Assembly (NCBI GenBank): GCA_977017575.1
Contig: CDRNVI010000034.1
Coordinates: 124,001 to 188,000 of the forward strand
Direction of reading: 5' to 3'
DNA: 64,000 nucleotides
Source: Paramoeba atlantica
Taxonomy: Eukaryota > Discosea
The first letter of the stretch is position 1; the number at the start of each line of letters is the position of its first letter. The notes under the pieces are model-generated. The model saw only the letters and a list, made by a program, of their open reading frames with translations, made no database searches and was not told the DNA's origin. Positions 56,121-64,000 of the stretch are shown in pieces. The position numbers and the translations under genes were made by a program.

Positions 56121-57746
56121 TTAATCCGAATCCGAATCCAATTTCGTGGACGCCTTATTTTGCATTGGTGTCGGAGCCTGTCCGCCTCGTCCACGAGGAG
56201 CACCCCCACGGAATCCCCCACGGTCTCCCCCGCGAAACCCTCCCCGATCTCCTCCCCGAAACCCTCCCCGATCTCCCCCGCGAAACCCTCCCCGGTCTCC
56301 TCCTCGAAACCCTCCCCGGTCCCCTCCACGAAACCCGCCGCGGTCTCCCCCACGAAATCCACCGCGGTCACCTCCACGAAACCCACCCCGGTCTCCCCCA
56401 CCTCGGAATCCCCCACGGTCTCCCCCACGGAACCCCCCACCCCGGTCCCCTCCACGAAACCCTCCCCGGTCTCCCCCACCCCGTCCCGCAGGGGAGCCAT
56501 ACCCCCCAGGGGAGCCTGCACTGCTGTTCCGGCCATACCCCCCGGTGGAGGAACCCCCATGCTCATTTCGATCGTTCCGCGATCGGTGAAACGGCGAAGG
56601 CGTCTCCCCCTCTCCCTGACCCCGAGCAACCTTCCCCGAGGCGCCGCCGTGGTCCTCCTCGGTCTCACGAATCCGTTTCTTGATCATCATTTGTTGTTGT
56701 TGTTGTTGTTTCTTGGTTTCTTCATCACTCTCCCCCGAGGATTCACTGTCCTCCTCGGTACCCCGTGCCACAGCCTCGGTGGCGGTACGTGGGGGTGGGC
56801 GCGCCCCGGAGTGCGCTCCCTGATGTTTACGCATAAACGGGTCGTACCCCTCCCCACTCTCATCCGTGCTCCCGCTACTCTCCGAGTCACTCGGGAGTGC
56901 GGGCATAGGGGAGCGGCCAGCTCCTTTAGTAGCGTGTTGTTGCTGGCTTACCTTTGACACGGATGGGGAAGCCGAAGTGGTAGAAGACACGCCTTGGGCG
57001 TTCTTGTGGCTCTTCTTGTTGTTCGTATCCCCGACAGGTCGGGGAAGGGAGTCGGAGAGGTCACTGTCACTTTCACTACCACTGGGGGAGGGTAGCGTGG
57101 GGAGGGGGGTGGTTCGTTTTGTCGTTTGTGGGTGTACCGTCCCTTTTTTCTTTTCAGTTTTCTCCCCCTCACTGGAGGAGAGATCACTGGAGAGATCATG
57201 GTCCAGTTTCGGCAGCGGGGTGGGCTTGGAGGGAGTTGGTTTTTGAGCCGGGCTTCGCGTGAGACGTGGCTTCACCGGGGGGAGGTCACTCTCGGAGCTG
57301 TCGTCGGAGTCCGGGGAGGGGGGGAGACGTGCGGGGGGTTTCTTGTGGGAGGGTTTGGCTGCGGAGGACCCGGGGGAGGGGTGCGGGGGCTTTGCCGCGA
57401 CGGGGAGTGTGGGCTTACGAGATACCGGAGGCAAGTCCGCGTCGGAAAGATCGCTGGAGTCTTCCGGAGCGGCGGGGGCTCGCGGTGGGATTGGTTTTGT
57501 GCGAGGCTGGGGCTTGTCACGGGAGTGGGCTTTGGGCTCCGCGCGCGGACTGGGTTTGGGTAGAGAAGCCGCCGGGAGTCGCGGGGAGGGTTGGATCTTC
57601 TTGGAACTCGTCTTCGGAAACAACTGAGAGGAAAGCGTCACAATGTTCGGTGAAGTTTTTTCTACCGCCCGAACCACCTCGTGGAGCTGCGCATTCACAC
57701 TGTACTTGTAGAAATAAGCCTCCAGAAATTCGTTACGGTCAGGCAT
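56121..57746 (-). CDS. Nopp140-like nucleolar protein with RGG tail
   Basis: 541 codons. The N-terminal 45 residues ([19 protein letters not shown]) fit a LisH-like motif. Then come at least six acidic Ser clusters ([36 protein letters not shown]) alternating with Lys/Pro/Ala-rich basic stretches, the Nopp140/SRP40 design. A Q6 run precedes a tail of about 17 G-G-D-R-G-G-F repeats (21-24-bp DNA repeats, 56200-56470). Role by family: nucleolar chaperone of snoRNPs. Trypanosomes have a Nopp140-like protein with an RGG tail; I infer relationship, not orthology. Confidence 0.8.
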   Translation of the reverse strand: MPDRNEFLEAYFYKYSVNAQLHEVVRAVEKTSPNIVTLSSQLFPKTSSKKIQPSPRLPAASLPKPSPRAEPKAHSRDKPQPRTKPIPPRAPAAPEDSSDLSDADLPPVSRKPTLPVAAKPPHPSPGSSAAKPSHKKPPARLPPSPDSDDSSESDLPPVKPRLTRSPAQKPTPSKPTPLPKLDHDLSSDLSSSEGEKTEKKKGTVHPQTTKRTTPLPTLPSPSGSESDSDLSDSLPRPVGDTNNKKSHKNAQGVSSTTSASPSVSKVSQQQHATKGAGRSPMPALPSDSESSGSTDESGEGYDPFMRKHQGAHSGARPPPRTATEAVARGTEEDSESSGESDEETKKQQQQQQMMIKKRIRETEEDHGGASGKVARGQGEGETPSPFHRSRNDRNEHGGSSTGGYGRNSSAGSPGGYGSPAGRGGGDRGGFRGGDRGGGFRGGDRGGFRGGGDRGGFRGGDRGGFRGGDRGGFRGGDRGGFRGGDRGGFRGGDRGGFRGGDRGGFRGGDRGGFRGGAPRGRGGQAPTPMQNKASTKLDSDSD

Positions 57747-57939
57747 TACGTTAAGAAAATGTGCGTTTTTAGAAATGATTCTATAAATATGACTCCAAAA
57801 AATGATCTTTAGTGCATCTTACGCACGAAAATAGCATGGCTAAAATGGGAACTGCTTAAGGCAAGAGGTCTTATACCTTTAGATAGACTGATCAATGAAT
57901 ACTGCGTCTTGATAAAAGCGTATATTGCCATGGTTGCAT

Positions 57940-58440
57940 AAATACTGCTCGACCCTCGATTATTGAAAAAAAATATACACATGTAAACAAAAACAGTGAA
58001 AACGGTGAAAGGGAACCGGTCTTGCGCCAAAATTTAAATTTTTCGAAAAAGAGTCATAATTATTCTAAAGAGTCATTTTGAAGCAAATACATCAGTTTGT
58101 CTGATACTTTTCCACCTTTTTGGCGACTTTGGACATAAATTGTCGGCAGTGCGCTTATTTTTCTTGTACCGACAACTGGTCATACACAGTTTTGGCAGCG
58201 ATAAGCGAAAGGGACATTATGCAATGGCTATTGGACCACAAGCTTGTATACCAACGTGTAGAGTGTGCTAAAAGCCTTGAGCCGAGTAAAGTAGAACATT
58301 CAATTAGTGATGAGAAAAGAAGAAAAAAAGTAAGACTTCTTGGTATTTTTTTTGGCGCAAAACCGGTTCCCTTTGACCGTGAAAACATAAAGAGGAATAC
58401 AGCAATATACTGTGACCCCCCTTTATACTTCGTTTTTTCG
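57940..58440. repeat. R1 end fragment split by a Merlin-like element
   Basis: CTCGACCCTCGATTATTGAA, AAACAAAAACAGTGAAAAC, then after the insertion ATAAAGAGGAATACAGCAAT: this is the terminal 100 bases of R1 (compare 13205-13280), interrupted at GTGAAAAC. Confidence 0.75.
58004..58378 (+). mobile_element. Merlin-like (IS1595-type) element, 375 bp
   Basis: The terminal repeats GGTGAAAGGGAACCGGTCTT and GGTCAAAGGGAACCGGTTTT (read inward), each followed by GCGCCAAAA, have two mismatches in 29 bases. An 8-bp duplication GTGAAAAC lies at 57996-58003 and 58379-58386. A plus-strand frame inside (58120-58330) contains I-S-E-R-D-I-M-Q-W-L-L-D-H-K-L-V, like the N-terminus of IS1595/Merlin transposases, with the expected Cys pairs partly lost. 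TSD length and frame together support the Merlin superfamily; the catalytic domain is deleted. Confidence 0.75.
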
Positions 58441-59199
58441 TGTGATCCCCCCGAGGGGTCCGAGTTTTTTTAAATTTTCGTAAATTTTACAACACAAATT
58501 ATGAAGAAGGTTCTAAATATTCATATTAGCTTCCGAACACATTTTTGGCGATATTTTCCCACATATTTTTGTGATGTGCCCATGATAGCACGTGGTAGAA
58601 TCACAGTGACTTGATAGCGAAAGTTGCGACGAAGTTATCTTAGATCCAATGACTACATATCCTTGAGAATGGAAAGGTGATGGAGACAAAATTAAACACT
58701 CAAAAGTGGGGTCCAGGAAGAGAAGAAAAGATAATTCTTCTGTTCTCAGCAGCGAAAAGTCGCCACACGAGACGTTTCAAAGCTCAAAAAAAAATTGAAA
58801 AGTGCGCACCCAGGACACGAAACTGTTTCTTCTCCGTCTTCTTGTTTCAAACAGAGCGAAAAGGTTTACTCCATGCTTCACGAGACATGCTCTCATGGAA
58901 TCAAACGGGCAAACTCTAAACACATATTAATTGACTCGGACGAGAAGGATTTTTCACACTTCGACGAAGAAAAGACAAGAGTCGAGTGGAAAAAACTTCA
59001 ACGCTGGAGTCGTATGATACCGGATACCTCGTGTTCACGAGTTTTAAGGCTCTACAATGACTACCATTCGTCGGAAGATATTTTCAGTCGAAAAATATCG
59101 AGTTTAGAGTCTAAAGAGACTGGAGTTTCGATAGGAGAACGAGACCTATCAAACGCGATTAAAATGAGCGAAAATGCGAAACATATGATTTCTTAAAAA

Positions 59200-59410
59200 A
59201 GAAAAAATGTAAAAAAAGTGGAGAGTTCCAGAAAAATGGTATCCAAAAACCATGTCTTTTGGACCCAGGGGGCCTCCATGAAAAAAAGGCTGCAAAGCTC
59301 TTCGCTAGGACAACAAGATCTCTCAAATATTACAGAGATGAGTAAAAACCGGATAAAGAAAGTAAACTTTCAGCGGAGGGGGGCAAGATTTCTGTATCAG
59401 AGAAAAAAGT
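59200..59410. mobile_element. Mariner subterminal fragment
   Basis: GGACCCAGGGGGCCTCCATG, AAAAAAAGGCTGCAAAGCTC, AAATATTACAGAGATGAGTA and GGGGGGCAAGATTTCTGT match the end of the mariner at 29988-30125 (same parts, same order, opposite strand). The terminal CACCCCTGTA is lost. Confidence 0.65.
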
Positions 59411-59493
59411 TCGGGTCAAAATGGGTGAAAATGTACCAGAATAGGGTAATTTCTTGTTTCGTTTCTCCATTTCATGCCAAAGAAGCGTTAAAC

Positions 59494-59940
59494 CTACGTT
59501 ACGGGCTTTAAAGCAGTATTCTCCCCCATGGCTATGGGTCTATATGAGGAGTGGTGTCCGGCCGGGGCGTCCGGTTTAGTAAATAGTTTCAGGGCCGCCC
59601 CTGTTAGTAGCTCCCTCATAGAGGGGGGGAGGGAGTTAGTCACTATGCCCTGGATTATCCACGTAACACAATCCCGGGGTCCCTCCTCCAAGAGGACTGG
59701 GATCAGAAGCTCCTTGGTCCATCCCGTGGGACCAGGGGCACGGAGAGGTGCCAGGCTTTGGGCCTTCCTGGCCACGTCCGCTGGGGAAGGTAGAGGGCCG
59801 TGACGGTCTTTATTGTATTGGAATAGCCCCGCAGTGTAGGGACCTCCCGTGGGGTGGAGTCGCTTCGCCTGTTCTAGAGCGGCCTGGGGGTTGGCAGGGG
59901 GGTTAAGAGGTGCCTCGAGGGTTTTAGCAGCTCTCGAGAA
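59494..59940 (-). pseudogene. Reverse transcriptase fragment of a second non-LTR family
   Basis: The minus frame reads A-P-G-P-T-G-W-T-K-E-L-L-I-P-V-L-L, L-P-P-S-M-R-E-L-L-T-G-A-A-L-K-L-F-T-K-P-D and Y-R-P-I-A-M-G-E, the start of an RT domain (finger region) of a non-LTR element that is distinct from the 49-54 kb element. The frame stays open upstream to about 59940 (P-P-A-N-P-Q-A-A-L-E-Q-A-K-R-L). The catalytic core is absent. Confidence 0.8.
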
Positions 59941-59949
59941 GCATTAATG

Positions 59950-60377
59950 TTAGTTTGAACGTCTTAAAGAGTCTTTATATACGCAATTCTGCTGCGAAAG
60001 CCAATGGAAAAAGAAAAATAGCAAAAACAAATCTGGTAGTAAATTTTCATTCTTTGGTACATTCTCGCCCAACATTATACAAAAGTTCTTTGCAGTATTC
60101 ATGTGTAATACATACAATGTAGTATTCATGTGTATACTAAGTGTGATTCCACTACATCAAAACAACTACACTACACAGGAGGAGAGTATAAAATAACTAT
60201 ATTGCACGAGAAAGTACTACTACACAGAAAACCATAAAATACAAATGTGTTTATGTACCTTATATACATAACCTTACGTATCTTTCTTTATGTATTACAT
60301 GAAGATAAAAATGCATAAATTTTACCACAATTTTATCCATAATTATTTCGACCCGTCTTCTATATTTTATGATAATT
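59950..60377. other. Intergenic, no recognised feature
   Basis: AT-rich, with the phrase TAGTATTCATGTGTA/CAGTATTCATGTGTA twice near 60093-60135. No coding evidence. Confidence 0.4.
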
Positions 60378-61013
60378 TTAATCGGCCTGTATGGTGCTAA
60401 CTGTGATCGAAGTTCTCTCAAACTCATAGTTTTGCAACGATGCCGGCAAAACATTCGGCATTATAGTCCCGTATAAACCATTGTTCCACTGCAAATGAAG
60501 TACAGAAAGCCAAGGTGGAAGGGAATGAAATTCAACAAGTCCACTGAAATTATTGTGGTTTAGACGCAAGTCTTCTAAAGACTCAGGGAGTTGAACCAAG
60601 TTTACATTCCCGTAAAAGAGGTTGTTACCTAAGTCAAACTTGATGAGCCTTGGAGGCAACTTGTCAAAAGGTACCGTTCCCTCAAAGAAATTTTCAAGTT
60701 CGCCACAGTAAAATACGATGTCCGCAAGATTTAGTTCGAGTAAGGTTTGGGGAAGATCCTGGAAAGCGACTGTGCCTTTTAAACCCTCGCCAGGCCAACT
60801 AATTGAAGTGATCTCTCCGTGCTCTTCGCATTTTACACCTTTCCATGTAGAGACAGGCTTATCAACCTTCCACGAAATGTCTGGATTTTGTATTCCTTGG
60901 ATAACCTTTTCCATTACCAACTCTTGTGGAAGAGTGAACCGGCGGGCCTTCCCCAGAATGGTAGACTTGACCTCTGCATCTGCACCTTTTACAAAGTTTA
61001 AACACCCGTTCAT
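60378..61013 (-). CDS. LRR family protein 12 (tandem pair, copy 1)
   Basis: 211 codons. The N-terminus M-N-G-C-L-N-F-V-K-G-A-D-A-E-V is short, without a signal peptide. The segment G-K-A-R-R-F-T-L-P-Q-E-L-V-M-E-K and the cap S-T-W-K-G-V-K-C (first Cys replaced by Ser). Five repeats, the first with a 9-residue insertion that includes a Cys. The variant N-N-G-L-Y-G-T-I is in the penultimate repeat. About 90% identical to the 61378 gene over most of its length; the two differ mainly at the C-terminus. Confidence 0.88.
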   Translation of the reverse strand: MNGCLNFVKGADAEVKSTILGKARRFTLPQELVMEKVIQGIQNPDISWKVDKPVSTWKGVKCEEHGEITSISWPGEGLKGTVAFQDLPQTLLELNLADIVFYCGELENFFEGTVPFDKLPPRLIKFDLGNNLFYGNVNLVQLPESLEDLRLNHNNFSGLVEFHSLPPWLSVLHLQWNNGLYGTIMPNVLPASLQNYEFERTSITVSTIQAD

Positions 61014-61377
61014 GAATACTGATCAAGATATTGATATGCTAAGTAGGCTATGGAAAACAGAAATGCTGCATATTTGTGAGCTTTATTTCTAAAGCATGAG
61101 GCAATACAATGTAGCTAAAAATGTCAAATACAGAGGGCAAGCTAAATTTGATTCACCTTAAACATACATCATATACACATGGGTATGATTTAACATAATT
61201 TTATGGTTCATGCAGTAAACTGCAGATATTAAGGCAGAAAACGATAGGGAGTTTCCCCGTTAGTGCGCCTAAAACGCACTTTATTCTTTGGCTTGATCGG
61301 CTGACTAAAACGTAAAAAAACAAATTTAAAAATATATGAATTGGCATGCTTCCCCTAGTTTCTTACGGGAATTCACC
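61014..61377. other. Spacer of the tandem LRR pair
   Basis: AT-rich. CCCCGTTAGTGCGCCTAAAA plus CGCACTTTATT (about 61255-61290) looks like a foldback remnant similar to the MITE around 1630-2119. Confidence 0.4.
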
Positions 61378-62007
61378 CTACGCAACAATAATCGCAGTTT
61401 TTCTAAAATGATATATTTGCAATGATACAGGCAAAATGCTTTTCTTGACAGTCCCGTATAAGCCTTTGTTCCATTCCAAATGAAGCACAGAAAGCAAGGG
61501 TGGAAGGGAATGAAATTCAACAAGTCCACTGAAATTATTGTGGTTTAGACGCAAGTCTTCTAAAGACTCAGGGAGTTGAACCAAGTTTACATTCCCGTAA
61601 AAGAGGTTGCTACCTAGGTCAAACTTGATAAGCTTTGGCGGCAACTTGTCAAAAGGTACCGTTCCCTCAAAGAAATTTTCAAGTTCTCCACAGGAAAACA
61701 CGGTTTCACCAAGATTTAGTTCGAGTAAGGTTTGGGGAAGGTCCTGGAAAGCGATTGTGCCTTTTAACCATTCGCCAGGCCAACTAATTGAAATGATCTC
61801 TCCATGTTCTTCGCATTTTACACCTTTCCATGTAGAGACAGGCTTATCAACCTTCCACGAAATGTCTGGATTTTGTATTCCTTGGATAACCTTTTCCATT
61901 ACCAACTCTTGTGGAAGGGTGAAACGACGGGCTTTCCCCAGAATGGTAGACTTGACTTCTGCGTCTGCACCTTTTACAAAGTTTAAACACCCGTTCATGA
62001 ATTGCAT
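61378..62007 (-). CDS. LRR family protein 13 (tandem pair, copy 2)
   Basis: 209 codons. Starts M-Q-F-M-N-G-C-L-N-F-V; Met4 aligns with the start of the 60378 gene. Same cap change (S-T-W-K-G-V-K-C) and the same first-repeat insertion. The terminal variant is N-K-G-L-Y-G-T-V. The last 20 residues diverge from the neighbour. Confidence 0.88.
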   Translation of the reverse strand: MQFMNGCLNFVKGADAEVKSTILGKARRFTLPQELVMEKVIQGIQNPDISWKVDKPVSTWKGVKCEEHGEIISISWPGEWLKGTIAFQDLPQTLLELNLGETVFSCGELENFFEGTVPFDKLPPKLIKFDLGSNLFYGNVNLVQLPESLEDLRLNHNNFSGLVEFHSLPPLLSVLHLEWNKGLYGTVKKSILPVSLQIYHFRKTAIIVA

Positions 62008-62613
62008 TACACGAACGAATAGTTGAAAAAAATGAACCGAAGTTCAGTAGATTCTGCTTAGAAATGTATACCGCGAAAACTATCGCTTGGAAAGCTTTCA
62101 ATAAAAATGTATACCCATCAATGTAGATCAAGAGATCCTACAAAAAAATAGTATTTCCCAGTTTTTGTTGATGCCCTGGACTTAGCTCCGAGTAAATTAA
62201 GCATCATGAGCACAACTAAACATTTTTCGCTTCCATGTGTAAGTAAAATTATGTTTCGTATATACACTGTATATTATAATGTGTACCTGGTTGGGCATAA
62301 TGCATGTATCGGCTCTCCACGTGAATAAGAAGTACATAGTGTATATAATGAAGTGAATAAGAAGCAATTCCCTATGAACACACCAAAAAGAAAAAAAAAC
62401 TAAATGGAAGATATTATTTTTTAGGAATAGTAGGAATTGCAAGACTTACTTTGTATCTTATCTCCCTCGCCCTACGTGGCTGAGTTTTAAACAAAATATC
62501 ATTGCAAGCGTAATGTATATCCGCGCTCCCCTTTAAATAAGGTCAGAACGATGGTAGTGATTATAAGTCGTTGAATAAATGATAATTTCATAAAACGACT
62601 GATATGTGCTTGG
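62008..62613. other. Intergenic, no recognised feature
   Basis: AT-rich region between LRR proteins 13 and 14, with a short repeat of GTGTATAT near 62270 and 62340. No coding evidence. Confidence 0.4.
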
Positions 62614-63453
62614 CTAGAAAGATGATACCTCATGGCATATAGTGCATTTCATTAAGAGCGTTTGTTTGTCTTGGTACACTCCAGTAATCTTCGTTTCGGT
62701 CGGATCAAAGTGGTTCTCCTCGAAACTAAGCGTGTAACCAGAAGGAACTGGGCATAACACCTGTAGTAGCCCCCAAAAATGATTTTCTCTAGCTTCCAAA
62801 AATAAATTGGGTGATACAGGCAGACTAGTGATCAAGACATGTCCAGTGCATCTATTCCTGGCTAAAGAAAGATGTAAAATTCCTGATGGAAGAAAATTAA
62901 AATCTGGTGTCCCATTGAATTTATTCGCTGTAAGTGTGAGTCGACGAAGGACCTCGGGTAGAGATACAAGAGATAAATGCCCTTCCAAATAATTTCCATA
63001 AACGTCAATTTCGCAGATGCTTGAAGGAAGTTCGTCCAAAGGAAGTATACCCAAATGTCGATTTCGCCGAACTATAACGGTTAGAATCCCTAGAGGAAGT
63101 TGCTGAAAATCGAGAGTACCCCCAATAAACACATTTTGTGTTATTTCTATGGTCTTTATGGTTCGAGGCGCAGAGCCCCAAACTAGACTGCCTTTGAAAC
63201 CACGGCGAGACCATCCAATACGTGTGACCTCTCCATCCCAGTCACATGACACGCCATACCACGAACAGATAGGATTCGTTTCGTTCCAAGAGGAATGCGG
63301 GTTTTCAATTCTAGAAAAGAATTGACGCAAGAGAAATTCATTTGGAAGCAGCGATACCCCAGTTTTTCCTCGGAGTGCAGGCGCCCGGGTGCCTGAGGTA
63401 TGAGGTTCATCACGACTACAAAGGAATTGAATCGGTAGACACAACCCGGACAT
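62614..63453 (-). CDS. LRR family protein 14
   Basis: 279 codons. The N-terminus M-S-G-L-C-L-P-I-Q-F-L-C-S could be a short signal peptide. The segment G-K-T-G-V-S-L-L-P-N-E-F-L-L-R-Q-F-F leads to N-P-H-S-S-W-N-E-T-N-P-I and the cap C-S-W-Y-G-V-S-C-D-W-D-G-E-V. About seven repeats, less regular toward the end. The C-terminal 40 residues (P-T-E-T-K-I-T-G-V-Y-Q-D-K-Q-T-L) are unlike other members and hold Cys-x-x-Cys. Confidence 0.88.
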   Translation of the reverse strand: MSGLCLPIQFLCSRDEPHTSGTRAPALRGKTGVSLLPNEFLLRQFFSRIENPHSSWNETNPICSWYGVSCDWDGEVTRIGWSRRGFKGSLVWGSAPRTIKTIEITQNVFIGGTLDFQQLPLGILTVIVRRNRHLGILPLDELPSSICEIDVYGNYLEGHLSLVSLPEVLRRLTLTANKFNGTPDFNFLPSGILHLSLARNRCTGHVLITSLPVSPNLFLEARENHFWGLLQVLCPVPSGYTLSFEENHFDPTETKITGVYQDKQTLLMKCTICHEVSSF

Positions 63454-63745
63454 AATAAAATAGAATTTACTACTCCAACCAAAAATAAAACAAGACTGAA
63501 ATTAAATTTAGACTTGAATATTAAAACTATAAATGAATTTAGACCCCACTTTTTCTACTCGTAGCACTCTTGATAGTCAAATTTGTGCAATGCGGGGTCA
63601 ACGAGATTGCACCTTCAGTGACTCATGCATACATCGCATGAGGTACACTTGGCATTCGTGCATTTCGTCAGGTAAGTAGAACACGCACAATATAGCCTCC
63701 TGGGCGAACTCCTTTTCCAACTCTGGACATTTCTTTCATTATGCG
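63454..63745. other. Intergenic, no recognised feature
   Basis: AT-rich near LRR protein 14, then more mixed. It lies between that gene and the Derlin stop codon, so it should contain the Derlin 3' end. Confidence 0.4.
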
Positions 63746-64000
63746 TTATTCACCCCCCAACTGTCTACCTTTTCCCCAATGTGTTGACCTGCGAGTGCCC
63801 AACCACCCCGCTGAATGAGACGTAGGGTTTGCTGAACTCACCCCGGTGGATCCTTGAAACCGACGTGGGCCATGTTGCCTTGTCCCCGGGAACAGCTTTT
63901 CCACCCATCGGGGGGTGCGTAGCGGATTGAACCGCGTGAGCTGCGGAACCACATCCCGTAAAAAGAAGAATACGTGTCCCGTGACAATCCCCACCACGTC
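63746..64000 (-). CDS. Derlin (Der1-like ERAD protein), C-terminal part
   Basis: The open frame runs off the right edge. It reads G-I-V-T-G-H-V-F-F-F-L-R-D-V-V-P (the G-H-x-Y-x-F-L-x-D-x-x-P signature of the last Derlin membrane helix), R-T-P-R-W-V-E-K-L-F-P, and ends H-W-G-K-G-R-Q-L-G-G-E. That end is an SHP box (W/F-x-G-x-G-x-x-L-G), through which Derlins bind p97/VCP. By family, it is an ER membrane protein in retrotranslocation of misfolded proteins. The N-terminal membrane domain is outside the window. Confidence 0.85.
   Translation of the reverse strand, partial: DVVGIVTGHVFFFLRDVVPQLTRFNPLRTPRWVEKLFPGTRQHGPRRFQGSTGVSSANPTSHSAGWLGTRRSTHWGKGRQLGGE

Noticed and set aside
56036-57754. Long plus- and minus-strand frames overlapping the RGG protein
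   Set aside because: They are shadows of a GC-rich, periodic coding region. Only the 541-codon minus frame has sensible composition and domains.
58677-59196. Plus-strand frames that might be a small gene
   Set aside because: The frames shift between good-looking pieces, and the 3' end merges with a mariner-like subterminal sequence. I could not assign it to any family.
1-64000. Spliced-leader RNA gene or repeat
   Set aside because: I looked for a short exon-like unit followed by a splice donor in tandem and found none, so the kinetoplastid assignment rests on gene style and strand bias only.

Overview
This is eukaryotic DNA from a compact, apparently intron-poor protist genome that is heavily loaded with mobile elements. 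Almost every host-type gene in the 64 kb lies on the minus strand: 14 intact leucine-rich repeat (LRR) genes plus about ten conserved-looking genes. No intron is needed to explain any of these reading frames. Several proteins resemble kinetoplastid proteins in style: a Nopp140-like nucleolar protein with an RGG tail, a mitochondrial J-like membrane protein without HPD, and a PPR-like protein with G-x-W-x-x-A-L helices. I therefore favour a kinetoplastid or other euglenozoan with directional gene clusters, but only tentatively. I found no spliced-leader RNA gene, and the tRNA-derived SINE would be unexpected in trypanosomatids.

The main host content is one LRR family. Members have a short leader (a signal peptide in some), a conserved pre-LRR segment (G-K-I-R-G ... 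L-P-Q-E-Y-E-L ... N-P-H-x-S-W), a plant-like two-cysteine N cap (C-x-W-x-G-V-x-C), and 4 to 8 repeats of exactly 23 residues (L-P-x-x-L-x-x-L-x-L-x-x-N-x-F-x-G-x-V-D-L-x-x). Many end in a 24-residue repeat carrying N-x-x-L-x-G. No C-terminal membrane anchor is seen. Intact copies lie near 0.7-1.6, 2.6-3.4, 5.9-6.7, 7.6-8.5, 19.8-20.6, 28.5-29.2, 31.9-32.5, 38.0-38.7, 39.0-39.9, 40.3-41.0, 54.0-54.8, 60.4-61.0, 61.4-62.0 and 62.6-63.5 kb. There are broken copies at 21.4-21.9 and 49.2 kb, one recent 1.57-kb segmental duplication (27.7 and 37.3 kb) and one tandem pair (60.4 and 61.4 kb).

Other minus-strand genes: a low-complexity hypothetical (8.8-10.1 kb), a zinc-ribbon protein (15.2-15.5 kb), a PPR-like protein apparently split by a frameshift (22.0-24.8 kb), a SET-like protein (25.1-27.2 kb), a WD40-like protein (32.8-34.3 kb), a hypothetical (36.1-37.3 kb), a two-helix membrane protein (41.5-42.7 kb), a J-like protein (55.2-55.8 kb), the Nopp140/RGG protein (56.1-57.7 kb) and the C-terminus of a Derlin with a p97-binding SHP box at the right edge.

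The gaps are filled by mobile DNA: broken hAT, pogo-like and Tc1/mariner transposases; a 1513-codon non-LTR retrotransposon with a restriction-like endonuclease plus two fragments of such elements; a Merlin-like element with an 8-bp target duplication; a tRNA-derived SINE with a 14-bp duplication; a small poly(A) retroposon; many TA-flanked MITEs with G/C-tract termini; a 0.9-kb unclassified element (called R1 here) with a hairpin at each end; and a 534-bp element with palindromic ends. A short GC hairpin, GCGCCGC-GAA-GCGGCGC, recurs in several MITEs whose terminal repeats differ. The 11.9-17.7 kb interval reads as one hAT element broken up by successive nested insertions.
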